Shown: positions 1 through 6,830 of the stretch, one piece after another
Layout of the letters: each line of letters starts with the position of its first letter
How positions within the stretch are numbered: position 1 is the stretch's first letter
From: CAYMSA01 sp964392965
GTDB taxonomy: Bacteria > Actinomycetota > Coriobacteriia > Anaerosomatales > Anaerosomataceae
Assembly (NCBI GenBank): GCA_964392965.1
Contig: CAYMSA010000012.1
Span: forward strand, 1-34,365
Length of the DNA stretch: 34,365 nt
Direction: 5' to 3'
The notes under the pieces: generated by a model
What the model was told of the DNA's origin: nothing
Databases searched by the model: none
The model's input: the letters and a program-made list of their open reading frames with translations, nothing else
Made by a program: the position numbers and the translations under genes

Positions 1-71
1 CGACCAGGGCCCAGGTGGCATCTACGTACATCAGCCGTGCACAGACGATGGACGTTCCGGATAGGAGTGGT

Positions 72-1283
72 TCACGCGCGCGGAGTCCGCTGATCGAGCA
101 TCTGCCGCACCTGGTCGAGCAGCGCCCGAGCGATGGCCTGCTTCGACAGCACCGGGAGTACCTCGGTGATTTCGGATGTCACCAAGAGCACCCGGTTGTC
201 ATCGGTGTCGAATCCGAGTGCCGGATCGCTCACGTCGTTCCCAACGATGAGGTCACAGCGTTTGGCGATGAGCTTCTCGCGCGCGTACCGTTCCACGTCC
301 TCAGTCTCGGCGGCGAAGCCGATGAGTAGGGGCGGTGCAGGAAGCGTGCCGAGTTCGGCGAGGATGTCCGGGTTGCGTACGAGTTCGATGGCGGGCGGTG
401 CGTCCCCCTTCTTGATCTTCGAGGGTGCGACCTCGCGGGGGCGGAAGTCCGCCACCGCCGCGGACATGATGACAGCATCGGTGACAGGGACGCGCTCGAG
501 TACCGCGTCGCGCATCTCAAGCGCCGTGGTGACGCGCACGGTCGTGCAGCCGAACGGCGCCTGGAGGTGCGTCGGGCCGGTGACGAGCGTGACCGAGGCG
601 CCCCGGCGGACCGCCTCGGCGGCGATTGCGAAGCCGGTCTTGCCCGAGGAGCGATTGCCGAGGTAGCGAACGGGATCGAGCGGCTCGCGCGTCCCTCCCG
701 CGGTCACGAGCAGGCGCACGCCATCGAGGTCACGCACGCGTGTCGCCTCGGCCACGACCGCCTCGACGATCGTGTCGATCTCGGCAAGACGACCCTCCCC
801 CACGTCGCCACAGGCCAGCTGACCGGTGCCAGGCGGCACGATGACGACGCCGCGGGCAGCGAGGGCCGCGGCGTTCTCGCGCGTGATGCGGGCGCGCCAC
901 ATGTGGACGTTCATCGCAGGTGCGATGACGAGCGGCGCTTCGGTGGCGAGTGCGGTGGTGGTGAGGAGGTCGTCAGCGCCACCACGCGCGATCTTGGCCA
1001 TGACGTTGGCCGTGCAAGGCGCGATGAGCATCACATCGGCCTCTTCAGCAAGAGAGATGTGGTGGATCTGTGACTCCGGGGCGTCGGCCCACAGCGACAC
1101 GGCGACGGGCTCCCCGGTGAGTGAACGGAAGGTGAGCGGTGTCACGAAGCGCGTGGCGGCCTCTGTCATGACGACCTTCACCCGGTAGCCCCGGCGCATG
1201 AGTGCGCGGACGATCTCGCACGTCTTGTAGGCGGCGATACCGCCGGTGACGCCGACGACGATGGTCGCTGTGCTATGGGACAT
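72..1283 (-). CDS. coaBC: Bifunctional phosphopantothenoylcysteine decarboxylase / phosphopantothenate-cysteine ligase
   Basis: The 403-residue protein carries out two consecutive steps of coenzyme A synthesis in the cytosol: CTP-dependent joining of cysteine to 4'-phosphopantothenate, then FMN-dependent decarboxylation. The N-terminal half is the flavoprotein CoaC domain, with VGVTGGIAAYK near the start and PAMNVHMW as the substrate-binding motif. The C-terminal half is the CoaB ligase, with VTAGGTREPLDPVRYLGN, the SSGKTG loop and SAAVADFRP. Length is normal for the family. The ATG at 1283 follows a GGGAGAG ribosome binding site. It is transcribed divergently from the DJ-1-like gene at 1511. 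In many actinobacteria coaBC directly follows gmk-rpoZ; here about 3.6 kb of other genes plus a scaffold gap separate them. Family assignment is very secure. Confidence 0.97.
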   Translation of the reverse strand: MSHSTATIVVGVTGGIAAYKTCEIVRALMRRGYRVKVVMTEAATRFVTPLTFRSLTGEPVAVSLWADAPESQIHHISLAEEADVMLIAPCTANVMAKIARGGADDLLTTTALATEAPLVIAPAMNVHMWRARITRENAAALAARGVVIVPPGTGQLACGDVGEGRLAEIDTIVEAVVAEATRVRDLDGVRLLVTAGGTREPLDPVRYLGNRSSGKTGFAIAAEAVRRGASVTLVTGPTHLQAPFGCTTVRVTTALEMRDAVLERVPVTDAVIMSAAVADFRPREVAPSKIKKGDAPPAIELVRNPDILAELGTLPAPPLLIGFAAETEDVERYAREKLIAKRCDLIVGNDVSDPALGFDTDDNRVLLVTSEITEVLPVLSKQAIARALLDQVRQMLDQRTPRA

Positions 1284-1378
1284 GCGGGGTCTCTCCCTCG
1301 GGCGGTGTCCTTGTCCGGTGGTCGTTACGGCTACCGGGGTAGGTACAGTATCGCATGGCCGGTCATGGCTGACAGGGC

Positions 1379-1476
1379 CGTGACCGGACGGTCACGATGC
1401 AGGATACTCCGTGGAGTGCCGGGTATGGCGGTGTGGCGCGCATGCGGCGGTTGTGTCCCGGCACGAGGCCCGGGAC
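1379..1476 (+). repeat. Three inverted repeats in the divergent coaBC / DJ-1 intergenic region
   Basis: The 227-base region between coaBC (start 1283) and the DJ-1-like gene (start 1511) holds three perfect inverted repeats. They are an 18-base palindrome at 1379-1396 (CGTGACCG, two bases, CGGTCACG), a short one at 1406-1417 (ACTCC, GT, GGAGT), and a 7-base stem with an 8-base loop at 1455-1476 (GTCCCGG / CCGGGAC). If transcription begins upstream of 1379 they would form a structured leader of the plus-strand gene. The first could equally be a protein-binding operator serving either gene. No convincing promoter hexamers were found; TACAGT at 1344-1349 is the best -10-like sequence but lacks a good -35. 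Confidence 0.5.
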
Positions 1477-1510
1477 CTCACGGGATCGATGTCCGAGAAC
1501 GGAGGGGAAC

Positions 1511-2032
1511 ATGGCAGACGTCGTGATGGTGATCGCGGCCGAAGGATTCCGCGATGAAGAGTACGCGTTGCCGAGGGCTGTCCTCGAGGCGGCCGGTGTG
1601 CGCGTGGAAACGGCCAGCAACTGTGTGGGAAGGTGTGTGGGGCGCTTCGGTCTCGAGGCGGACGCCACGCTCGACGTGGCCACTGCAGCCGGGCGCGAGT
1701 GGGACGCGGTCGTCTTCGTGGGCGGTCCCGGAGCCGACGTGTTCTTCGAGGACCCCGCCGCCCATGCGCTCGCGCGGCGAGTGCTCTCGGAGGGAGGCGT
1801 CGTGGCGGCGATCTGCATCGCGCCGGCAACGCTCGCGCGCGCCGGGCTGCTGGACGGAGTGCGGGCTACCGCCTTCCCGACGGTGACGGACGACCTGGTG
1901 ATCCGGGGGGCACGCTGGAGTGATGCGCCGGTCGTGACGGACGGTCGGATCGTGACGGGCAACGGGCCGGAGATCGCGCGCGAATTCGGTATCGCGATCA
2001 CCGACGCGCTCGGTGTCACGCCGAAGCGCTAG
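1511..2032 (+). CDS. DJ-1/PfpI family protein
   Basis: A 173-residue single-domain protein of the DJ-1/ThiJ/PfpI superfamily. Its members include chaperones, glyoxalase/deglycase-type enzymes and regulators, and the exact activity here cannot be read from sequence. Visible family features are a Rossmann-like start (VVMVIAAEGFRDEEY, with the conserved acidic residue near position 15), VVFVGGPGAD, and the nucleophile-elbow cysteine in AAICIAPATLARAG. The ATG at 1511 is chosen because GGAGGGG lies just upstream; an open frame continues further 5' but without a comparable start. An odd feature is the CVGRCVGRFG stretch, two cysteines four residues apart where relatives usually have small residues. 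The gene lies 62 bases upstream of a rubrerythrin-like gene on the same strand, which suggests a shared role in oxidative stress. Confidence 0.9.
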   Translation: MADVVMVIAAEGFRDEEYALPRAVLEAAGVRVETASNCVGRCVGRFGLEADATLDVATAAGREWDAVVFVGGPGADVFFEDPAAHALARRVLSEGGVVAAICIAPATLARAGLLDGVRATAFPTVTDDLVIRGARWSDAPVVTDGRIVTGNGPEIAREFGIAITDALGVTPKR

Positions 2033-2094
2033 TATGCGAGAGGGCGGCGTCTGGGGTGTGTGCGCCGTACGACCGACGGACGAGAGGAGCACGT

Positions 2095-2629
2095 ATGCAA
2101 CTCAGGATGTATCGTTGCCGCATCTGCGGAGACACCTATCTTGGCTATGAGGCCCCGGCCAACTGCCCGTTCTGTGGTGCGGCCGTCGATTACATCGTGG
2201 ACACCGGTGACTATCCGCTGGACATCAATGCCGTCGAGCCGACGGCCTCCGAGCTGACCGACCTGGAAGCGTCCATCGAGCTCGAGCGGTCGAACGCCCG
2301 GTTCTACCTCGGCATGGCCCAGCGTAAGGACAACGACACGCTGCGCTCGGCGTACAAGCGGCTCGGCAAGATCGAGGCCGAGCACTGCGAGCTCTTCTGC
2401 AAGCTCGCTGGAGTCTCGGAGCCCGACGACCTGCTCGTGCCCGGCGAGACGACCGGATCATGGGCGACGGACATCGAGGATTCGCTCGCTCGCGAGAACC
2501 GCGCCTCGGACCTCTACGCGACGTTCGCCGCCCGCGCTACGACGGAGCGGCTCATCGAGGTCTGGACTGCGGTGGCCGCAGTCGAGCGGGACCACATCAC
2601 GCTCGACGAACTGGCGCAGACGTACCTCT
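2095..2629 (+). CDS. Rubrerythrin-like protein with N-terminal rubredoxin domain (3' end lost in gap)
   Basis: The visible 178 residues show an N-terminal rubredoxin-type iron site with cysteines at 8, 11, 24 and 27 (CRIC ... CPFC), followed by a ferritin-like helical bundle. The bundle has two ExxH motifs, EAEH and ERDH, plus glutamates in the preceding helices (ELERSNARFY and ENRASDLY), as expected for a di-iron centre. Classical rubrerythrins have the rubredoxin domain at the C terminus, so this is the reversed arrangement. Such proteins typically reduce peroxide in anaerobes; that role is inferred. The ATG at 2095 follows GAGAGGAG. The reading frame runs into 100 N at 2630, so the stop codon and any C-terminal part are not visible. 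The gene probably shares a transcript with the DJ-1-like gene. Confidence 0.85.
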
Positions 2630-2729
2630 NNNNNNNNNNNNNNNNNNNNNNNNNNNNNNNNNNNNNNNNNNNNNNNNNNNNNNNNNNNNNNNNNNNNNNN
2701 NNNNNNNNNNNNNNNNNNNNNNNNNNNNN
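2630..2729. other. Assembly gap (100 N)
   Basis: Exactly 100 unknown bases, a conventional placeholder for a scaffold join of unknown length. It truncates the 3' ends of two convergent genes: the rubrerythrin-like gene on the plus strand and the DUF3524 glycosyltransferase on the minus strand. Translations through it are meaningless. Confidence 0.99.
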
Positions 2730-3655
2730 CACGCTTCGAGCATCGCGAGCCCGAAGAACTCGTTGAGTGCCGTCGACACGGCGATGTCCGAGGAGCGCAG
2801 GAGCGCCGCATAGTCGGCCGGTGTCTCCGGTTCGCCGAGGTGGACGAGCCGATCACCGAGGCGTGCGGCTGCACGTTCGATATCATCCCGGGTGTCCGCG
2901 TGTGGCCTGCCCGCGATCGCCACCTCGAAGTCGAGGCCCTCGGCGGCGAGCTCGTGCACCGCTTCGAGGAATGCAGCGGGGTCCTTGTCGTGCTCCCATC
3001 GGTGCGGCCAGATGACGCGCGGCCTCTCGGACCGAGTGAGGGGTGCGCGGTCGATGAGTGTGCCGTCGAAGGGCGGTGCGAGCACCTCCGATTTCGCACG
3101 GAGGCGTTCGGGTACGTGGCGCGGACGATGGTCCGGGAAGACCCGCAGGAACGGCGGAATCGCCTCGAGGAACGACTCGAGGTTGTAGCTGCTGTTGAAC
3201 ACGCACTTGTCGGCCGCGAGCGCGCTCGTGACGTTCACGAGCGGGTAGTGGTAGTCCCACTCGGCGGTGTGGCGCACGGGATAGACGAGCTGATTCTCGT
3301 GGAAGTAGACGATGGACGGGATGTCCCGGAGGGTATCACCTGTGAGCGCCAGCAGGTCGCAGAGGTTGACGAAGGTGCTGGCGAAGAGCACGTCCCAGGG
3401 GCGGTCATGACGCGGCCTGGCCGACTCGATCCGGGTGGAGGCCTCGGCCCACGTGCGGGCGCGGGTCTGGATCTCCTCGGCGAGAATGATGGCGGAGCCG
3501 CGCATGCGCCACTTCCACTTGCGGGCGGGCAGTGTGACGCGATCGATCACGATGCCCCCGGCGCCGAGGTGTCGCGTGAGGCCGTCGAGGACCGCGCGGT
3601 GCGAACCACCATAATAGGGTTCGACGGCGAGTACCCTGAGCGGCGCGACGCTCAC
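2730..3655 (-). CDS. DUF3524/GT4 glycosyltransferase, tRNA-queuosine mannosyltransferase (QTMAN)-like, 3' end lost in gap
   Basis: The 308 visible residues match the family of the animal enzyme QTMAN (formerly GTDC1), which adds mannose to queuosine in tRNA. Hallmarks are LAVEPYYGGSHRAVLDGL (9-26, the DUF3524 signature), KWKWRMRG (46-53), FHENQLVYPV (118-127), ADKCVFNSSYN (148-158), WPHRWEHDKDP (216-226) and the GT4 E-x7-E motif EFFGLAMLE (299-307). The C terminus lies in the gap, so perhaps 40 or more residues are missing. Translation starts at GTG 3655, overlapping the thiI stop codon by four bases (GTGA), so the two are translationally coupled. ThiI also modifies tRNA and a queD gene lies at 19988. 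Family membership is seen in the sequence; the substrate (Q-tRNA or another nucleoside or glycan) is inferred. Confidence 0.85.
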
Positions 3656-4854
3656 TTGGGTGCTCCGGGAGAGCGGTAGGAGACCGAGGGGAAGTCGACG
3701 GTGCGCACGGACGCCAGGGACCGTTCGACCAGCGCGGGGATGTCCAAGGCGCGCTCGGCTTCTTCCAGCTCGCCGGGGCGTACGTGAGTCTGCGGTCGGC
3801 GGGGCATGAAGAGCGTGCAGCAGTCGTCGGTAGCCATGGTGGAGAGCTCGAAGGTGCCGATCCGCCGCGCCTCCGCGATGATCTCCTGCTTGTCACTCCC
3901 AACGAGCGGACGCAGCACCGCCATCGTGGTCACCGCATCCACAGCGACCAGGTTCTCGAGCGTCTGTGACGCCACTTGGCCGAGACTCTCTCCTGTTACG
4001 AGTGCGCGAGCGTTCTCCTGCTCGGCGATGCGCTCGGCCACGCGGATCATCATGCGACGGTAGAGGAGCACCCGAAGGTCGTCGGGTGTGGCGAGCGCGA
4101 TCTCGCGCTGCACATCACCGAAGGCGATGACGTAGAGACGGCCCATACCTCCCCCCGCCGCGAGAACGTCGCAGATGTCGGCCGCACACTCCTCAGAGGT
4201 GCCCGGAGTCTGCGGCCGTCCGGAGAAATGAACACCGATGATCGTCGCACCGCGGCGCATGATGCGCCATGCCGCTACCGGTGAGTCGATGCCGGAGGAC
4301 AGGAGCGTCACGACCCGTCCGGACGTCCCGACCGGAAGGCCGCCGACTCCCTGCGTGCGGCGGGCGCAGACGTAGGCTCGATTCTGGATGACGAGCACCC
4401 GGATGGCGAGTTGAGGGTCATCGAGATCGACGGTGAGGCCGGTCTCCAGCCGGACCAGTTCTCCCACCCTCCGGTTGATGTCCATGCTTCTCTCGGGATA
4501 ACACGTGGCCGAGCGCCGGGCGTCGATGGCGAAGGTTCGGACGGCGGGATGCGCCGAAAGCTCCTCCTGGGCTACGGCGAGCGCCGTGCGACCGATGGCG
4601 CCAGGTTCGGCCTCGGTCTCGATGCCGGTGATGACGTACGCGACGCCGGGAGTGCGTGCGAGCGCCTCGGCCACCGGCTCGATGTCGGCGTCGTCATGGA
4701 CCCGGACGAGCACCCTGCTCGCGATGCGCAGGACCTCGGCACTCGAGATGTCACGGAGCGCCCAGCGGAGATTCCCCTCGAGGCGGCGCTCGAAGGAGCC
4801 ACGATTGCGGCCCTTGAGACCGATCTCGTGATAGTGCACGAGCGCGATGCGCAT
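3652..4854 (-). CDS. thiI: tRNA uracil 4-sulfurtransferase ThiI (no rhodanese domain)
   Basis: ThiI makes 4-thiouridine at position 8 of tRNA using ATP and sulfur from a cysteine desulfurase; in some organisms it also supplies sulfur for thiamin. The 400-residue protein has the N-terminal ferredoxin-like/THUMP region (HYHEIGLKGRNR at 8-19), the PP-loop pyrophosphatase motif SSGIDS (186-191), TGESLGQVASQT and a DDCCTLF segment with cysteines 345-346. It ends without the C-terminal rhodanese domain of the E. coli enzyme, like many Gram-positive ThiI proteins. The start is ATG 4854, after GGGAGGG with 9-base spacing; an upstream in-frame extension is open but would begin inside a terminator-like hairpin. 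The stop overlaps the start of the DUF3524 gene. Confidence 0.95.
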   Translation of the reverse strand: MRIALVHYHEIGLKGRNRGSFERRLEGNLRWALRDISSAEVLRIASRVLVRVHDDADIEPVAEALARTPGVAYVITGIETEAEPGAIGRTALAVAQEELSAHPAVRTFAIDARRSATCYPERSMDINRRVGELVRLETGLTVDLDDPQLAIRVLVIQNRAYVCARRTQGVGGLPVGTSGRVVTLLSSGIDSPVAAWRIMRRGATIIGVHFSGRPQTPGTSEECAADICDVLAAGGGMGRLYVIAFGDVQREIALATPDDLRVLLYRRMMIRVAERIAEQENARALVTGESLGQVASQTLENLVAVDAVTTMAVLRPLVGSDKQEIIAEARRIGTFELSTMATDDCCTLFMPRRPQTHVRPGELEEAERALDIPALVERSLASVRTVDFPSVSYRSPGAPK

Positions 4855-4879
4855 CGCCTTCGACCCTCCCGACAGAAGA

Positions 4880-4913
4880 ACGCCCCGCCACCGCGGCGAC
4901 GGCGACGGGGCGT
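4880..4913 (-). terminator. Candidate rho-independent terminator after rpoZ
   Basis: On the minus strand, 18 bases after the rpoZ stop, ACGCCCCG (4913-4906) pairs perfectly with CGGGGCGT (4887-4880). GC-rich inner sequence can also pair, and the tail reads TTCTTCTGTC. This fits an intrinsic terminator of the mihF-gmk-rpoZ transcript. It sits only 25 bases before the thiI start, leaving no room for a promoter downstream. thiI must therefore be read through, or start from a promoter inside rpoZ. Confidence 0.65.
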
Positions 4914-4931
4914 GCATCACGTTCGAATCCG

Positions 4932-5180
4932 CTACTTGTAGCTTTCCTTGACCCGCTCATAGCTGACATCGCCGTCGGCGATCTCCTGCAGTGCAAGCGT
5001 GAGGGGCTTGGTGCTGGTGATCTGGGCGATCTGGGGGGCCTGCATCGTCAGGAGCGCCTGATCGCGGACGCCGTGGATCATGTCGTTGATCTGACGAGCG
5101 CGCTTGGCGGCCACAGTGCAGAGTGTGTACTTCGAATCGACCTTCTCGAGGAGTTGGTCGATTTCAGGCTTGATGACCAT
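4932..5180 (-). CDS. rpoZ: DNA-directed RNA polymerase omega subunit
   Basis: An 82-residue protein matching omega, the small subunit that helps assemble RNA polymerase by clamping the beta-prime subunit. The diagnostic segment is SKYTLCTVAAKRARQIND, and the protein ends with an acidic-basic tail. Length is typical for the family. Its ATG at 5180 directly abuts the gmk stop codon (zero intervening bases), so the two are cotranslated. The gmk-rpoZ order is widely conserved in bacteria. Confidence 0.96.
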   Translation of the reverse strand: MVIKPEIDQLLEKVDSKYTLCTVAAKRARQINDMIHGVRDQALLTMQAPQIAQITSTKPLTLALQEIADGDVSYERVKESYK

Positions 5181-5756
5181 CTAGTGGCTTCCTTTGTCCG
5201 AGTGAAGTGAGCGGATGATGTGCGCGAGCTCGGATGCCGCGCGCGACACATCATCGTTTTGTATCACATGATCGTACTTCTCAACAAGCCGAAGCTCCCC
5301 GACAGCCGTCTCCAGGCGAGTTCTGACCTCGTCGTCGTTCTCCGCGCCGCGCAGCCGTATGCGCCGCTCCAACTCCTTGAATGACGGTGCCGTCACGAAC
5401 ACGAGCGTCGACGACGGCATGAGCTCCTTCACCTGCAAGGCGCCCTGCGGGTCGATCTCAAGGAGCACGTCTATCCCATGGCGAAGCCGATCATCCACTG
5501 TGGAGCGCAGCGTGCCGTACCGATTCCCGTGCACCTCGGCCCACTCGAGGAAGTCGCCATCGTCGATGCGGGCCTGGAATTCCTCGGGACTGAGGAAGAA
5601 GTAGCTCACGCCCTCGACCTCACCCGGTCTGGGCCTGCGGGTCGTGGCGGAAACAGACACCCAAACCGAGGGCATCATCGTGCAGATGCGTTTGACCAGG
5701 GTGCCTTTGCCGGCGCCGGACGGACCGGACACGATGATCAGCGCACCGTCGGTCAT
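5181..5756 (-). CDS. gmk: Guanylate kinase
   Basis: A 191-residue cytosolic enzyme that phosphorylates GMP to GDP with ATP. It shows the P-loop SGPSGAGKGT near the N terminus, the GMP-binding region TRRPRPGEVEGVSYFF, WAEVHGNRYGT, and LEIDPQGALQVK. The length is normal. It lies 18 bases after mihF and abuts rpoZ, forming mihF-gmk-rpoZ. The ribosome binding site before ATG 5756 is weak, so coupling to mihF translation is possible. Confidence 0.97.
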   Translation of the reverse strand: MTDGALIIVSGPSGAGKGTLVKRICTMMPSVWVSVSATTRRPRPGEVEGVSYFFLSPEEFQARIDDGDFLEWAEVHGNRYGTLRSTVDDRLRHGIDVLLEIDPQGALQVKELMPSSTLVFVTAPSFKELERRIRLRGAENDDEVRTRLETAVGELRLVEKYDHVIQNDDVSRAASELAHIIRSLHSDKGSH

Positions 5757-5774
5757 GCGGCTGTCCGGATGTAC

Positions 5775-6083
5775 TCAGCCAAGGCGCTCCAGAAGAAGGT
5801 CCCGCTGCCGGGCTCCGAGGCCCTGGACCCTGCGGCTCTCCGAGATCTCGAGTTCGCTCATGATCTTGAGCGCCTTGGCCTTACCGAACCCCGGCAGGCT
5901 CTCGAGCAGGGTGACCACCTTCATGCGGGCGACGATGGGATTTGCGGAGTCAGCGAGGACATCAGCGAAGGACAGCTCACCGCTCTTGATCCTCCTGCGC
6001 AGTTCGGCCCGCTCTTGGCGTGCGATCGCCGCCTTCTCGAGAGCCCTTCTGCGATCCTCCTCGGAAAGATTGGGCAAAGCCAT
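5775..6083 (-). CDS. mihF: Integration host factor, actinobacterial type (MihF)
   Basis: A 102-residue nucleoid protein of the actinobacterial IHF family, unrelated in fold to the E. coli IhfA/IhfB dimer. In mycobacteria and streptomycetes it binds and bends DNA and is needed for phage integration and nucleoid organisation. Visible features are a basic, arginine-rich helix near the N terminus (RRRALEKAAIARQERAELRRR) shown here only by position 11-31 in shorter form RQERAELRRR, then the helix-two-turn-helix DNA-binding segment LLESLPGFGKAKALKIM and GLGARQRD near the C terminus. The ATG at 6083 follows GGAGGAG. Its position just before gmk is a conserved actinobacterial arrangement and is one of the best taxonomic markers in the window. 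Confidence 0.95.
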   Translation of the reverse strand: MALPNLSEEDRRRALEKAAIARQERAELRRRIKSGELSFADVLADSANPIVARMKVVTLLESLPGFGKAKALKIMSELEISESRRVQGLGARQRDLLLERLG

Positions 6084-6211
6084 GACTCCTCCTCACATCC
6101 CCGCGTACAGGCCTGGCGTGTGTCGGACTCCACCGGACGGACTCAGTTCGTCGTCCGTGCCGTGGCCGAAGCGCGAATCAATCCCGCTCGGCCAAACGAA
6201 ACGTGACGTAG

Positions 6212-6240
6212 ATGTTACCCCTGACCTGCGGGAATGCCAA
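6212..6240 (-). promoter_or_regulatory. Predicted housekeeping promoter of mihF-gmk-rpoZ
   Basis: On the minus strand TTGGCA (6240-6235), a 17-base spacer and TAACAT (6217-6212) match sigma-70/SigA hexamers well. The element lies just after the pyrE stop at 6248 and predicts a transcript starting near 6205, with a leader of about 120 bases before mihF. I saw no obvious strong structure in that leader. This promoter lets mihF-gmk-rpoZ be expressed independently of the PyrR-controlled operon upstream. Confidence 0.6.
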
Positions 6241-6247
6241 TAGCATC

Positions 6248-6826
6248 TCAGGACAGGCGACGGCTTCCGGGCGATGACAGCGGGGTTCCAGCCTGACATT
6301 GGGGGCACTCATGTGGCTCCATAGACTCAACGTTTAGTTGAAGTAGAGGAAAGAACGGGTCCGTGAAGACCTTGTCGCCGCCCCGGTCTATGATTGAGGC
6401 CACGCCGACGACCTTGCCCCCGGCCGCCCTCACGAGCGAGGCCACCTCCGCGACGCTGCCACCTGTCGTGACCACGTCTTCCACGATCAGGACCCGCTCC
6501 CCCGGTGCTACGGTGAATCCCCTGCGGAAGGTCATCACGCCCTGCTGGCGTTCACTGAAGATGAACCGCACGTCGAGCGCTTGTGCGACCGCGAATCCGA
6601 TGACGATGCCGCCAACGGCGGGAGACGCGACGAGATCGACTTGGTGCTCCGTGACCTGCTCGGCCATCTGACGGCCCAGCTCAGCGGTGAGGCGTGGATG
6701 CTCGAGCACTCGCGCGCATTGAACATAGGTGTCCGAATGGCGACCACTCGTGAGCTGGAAATGGCCGTTCAGGATGGCGCCCGTCTCACGCAGGGCGGCA
6801 AGCACATCAGGTCTTTCGGTTGTCAT
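6248..6826 (-). CDS. pyrE: Orotate phosphoribosyltransferase
   Basis: A 192-residue enzyme that joins orotate to PRPP to give orotidine 5'-phosphate, the fifth step of UMP synthesis. The PRPP-binding motif VLIVEDVVTTGGS is clear, preceded by SPAVGGIVIGFAVA and by SGRHSDTYVQC at the N terminus. The C terminus carries a short PHECPQCQAG segment with two cysteines separated by two residues, an extra found in several OPRTases of this type. The ATG at 6826 is four bases after the pyrF stop. It is the last gene of the UMP operon. Confidence 0.96.
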   Translation of the reverse strand: MTTERPDVLAALRETGAILNGHFQLTSGRHSDTYVQCARVLEHPRLTAELGRQMAEQVTEHQVDLVASPAVGGIVIGFAVAQALDVRFIFSERQQGVMTFRRGFTVAPGERVLIVEDVVTTGGSVAEVASLVRAAGGKVVGVASIIDRGGDKVFTDPFFPLLQLNVESMEPHECPQCQAGTPLSSPGSRRLS

Positions 6827-6830
6827 CGGG

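Noticed and set aside
1..71. Possible coding fragments at the left edge: a plus-strand tail ending in TAG at 62-64, or a minus-strand start at ATG 31
   Set aside because: Only 20 or fewer codons are visible in either case, with no ribosome binding site for the minus-strand start, so neither can be supported.
2056..2766. Reading frames continuing through the N run
   Set aside because: The 100 N are unknown sequence; frame and length beyond 2629 and before 2730 cannot be inferred.
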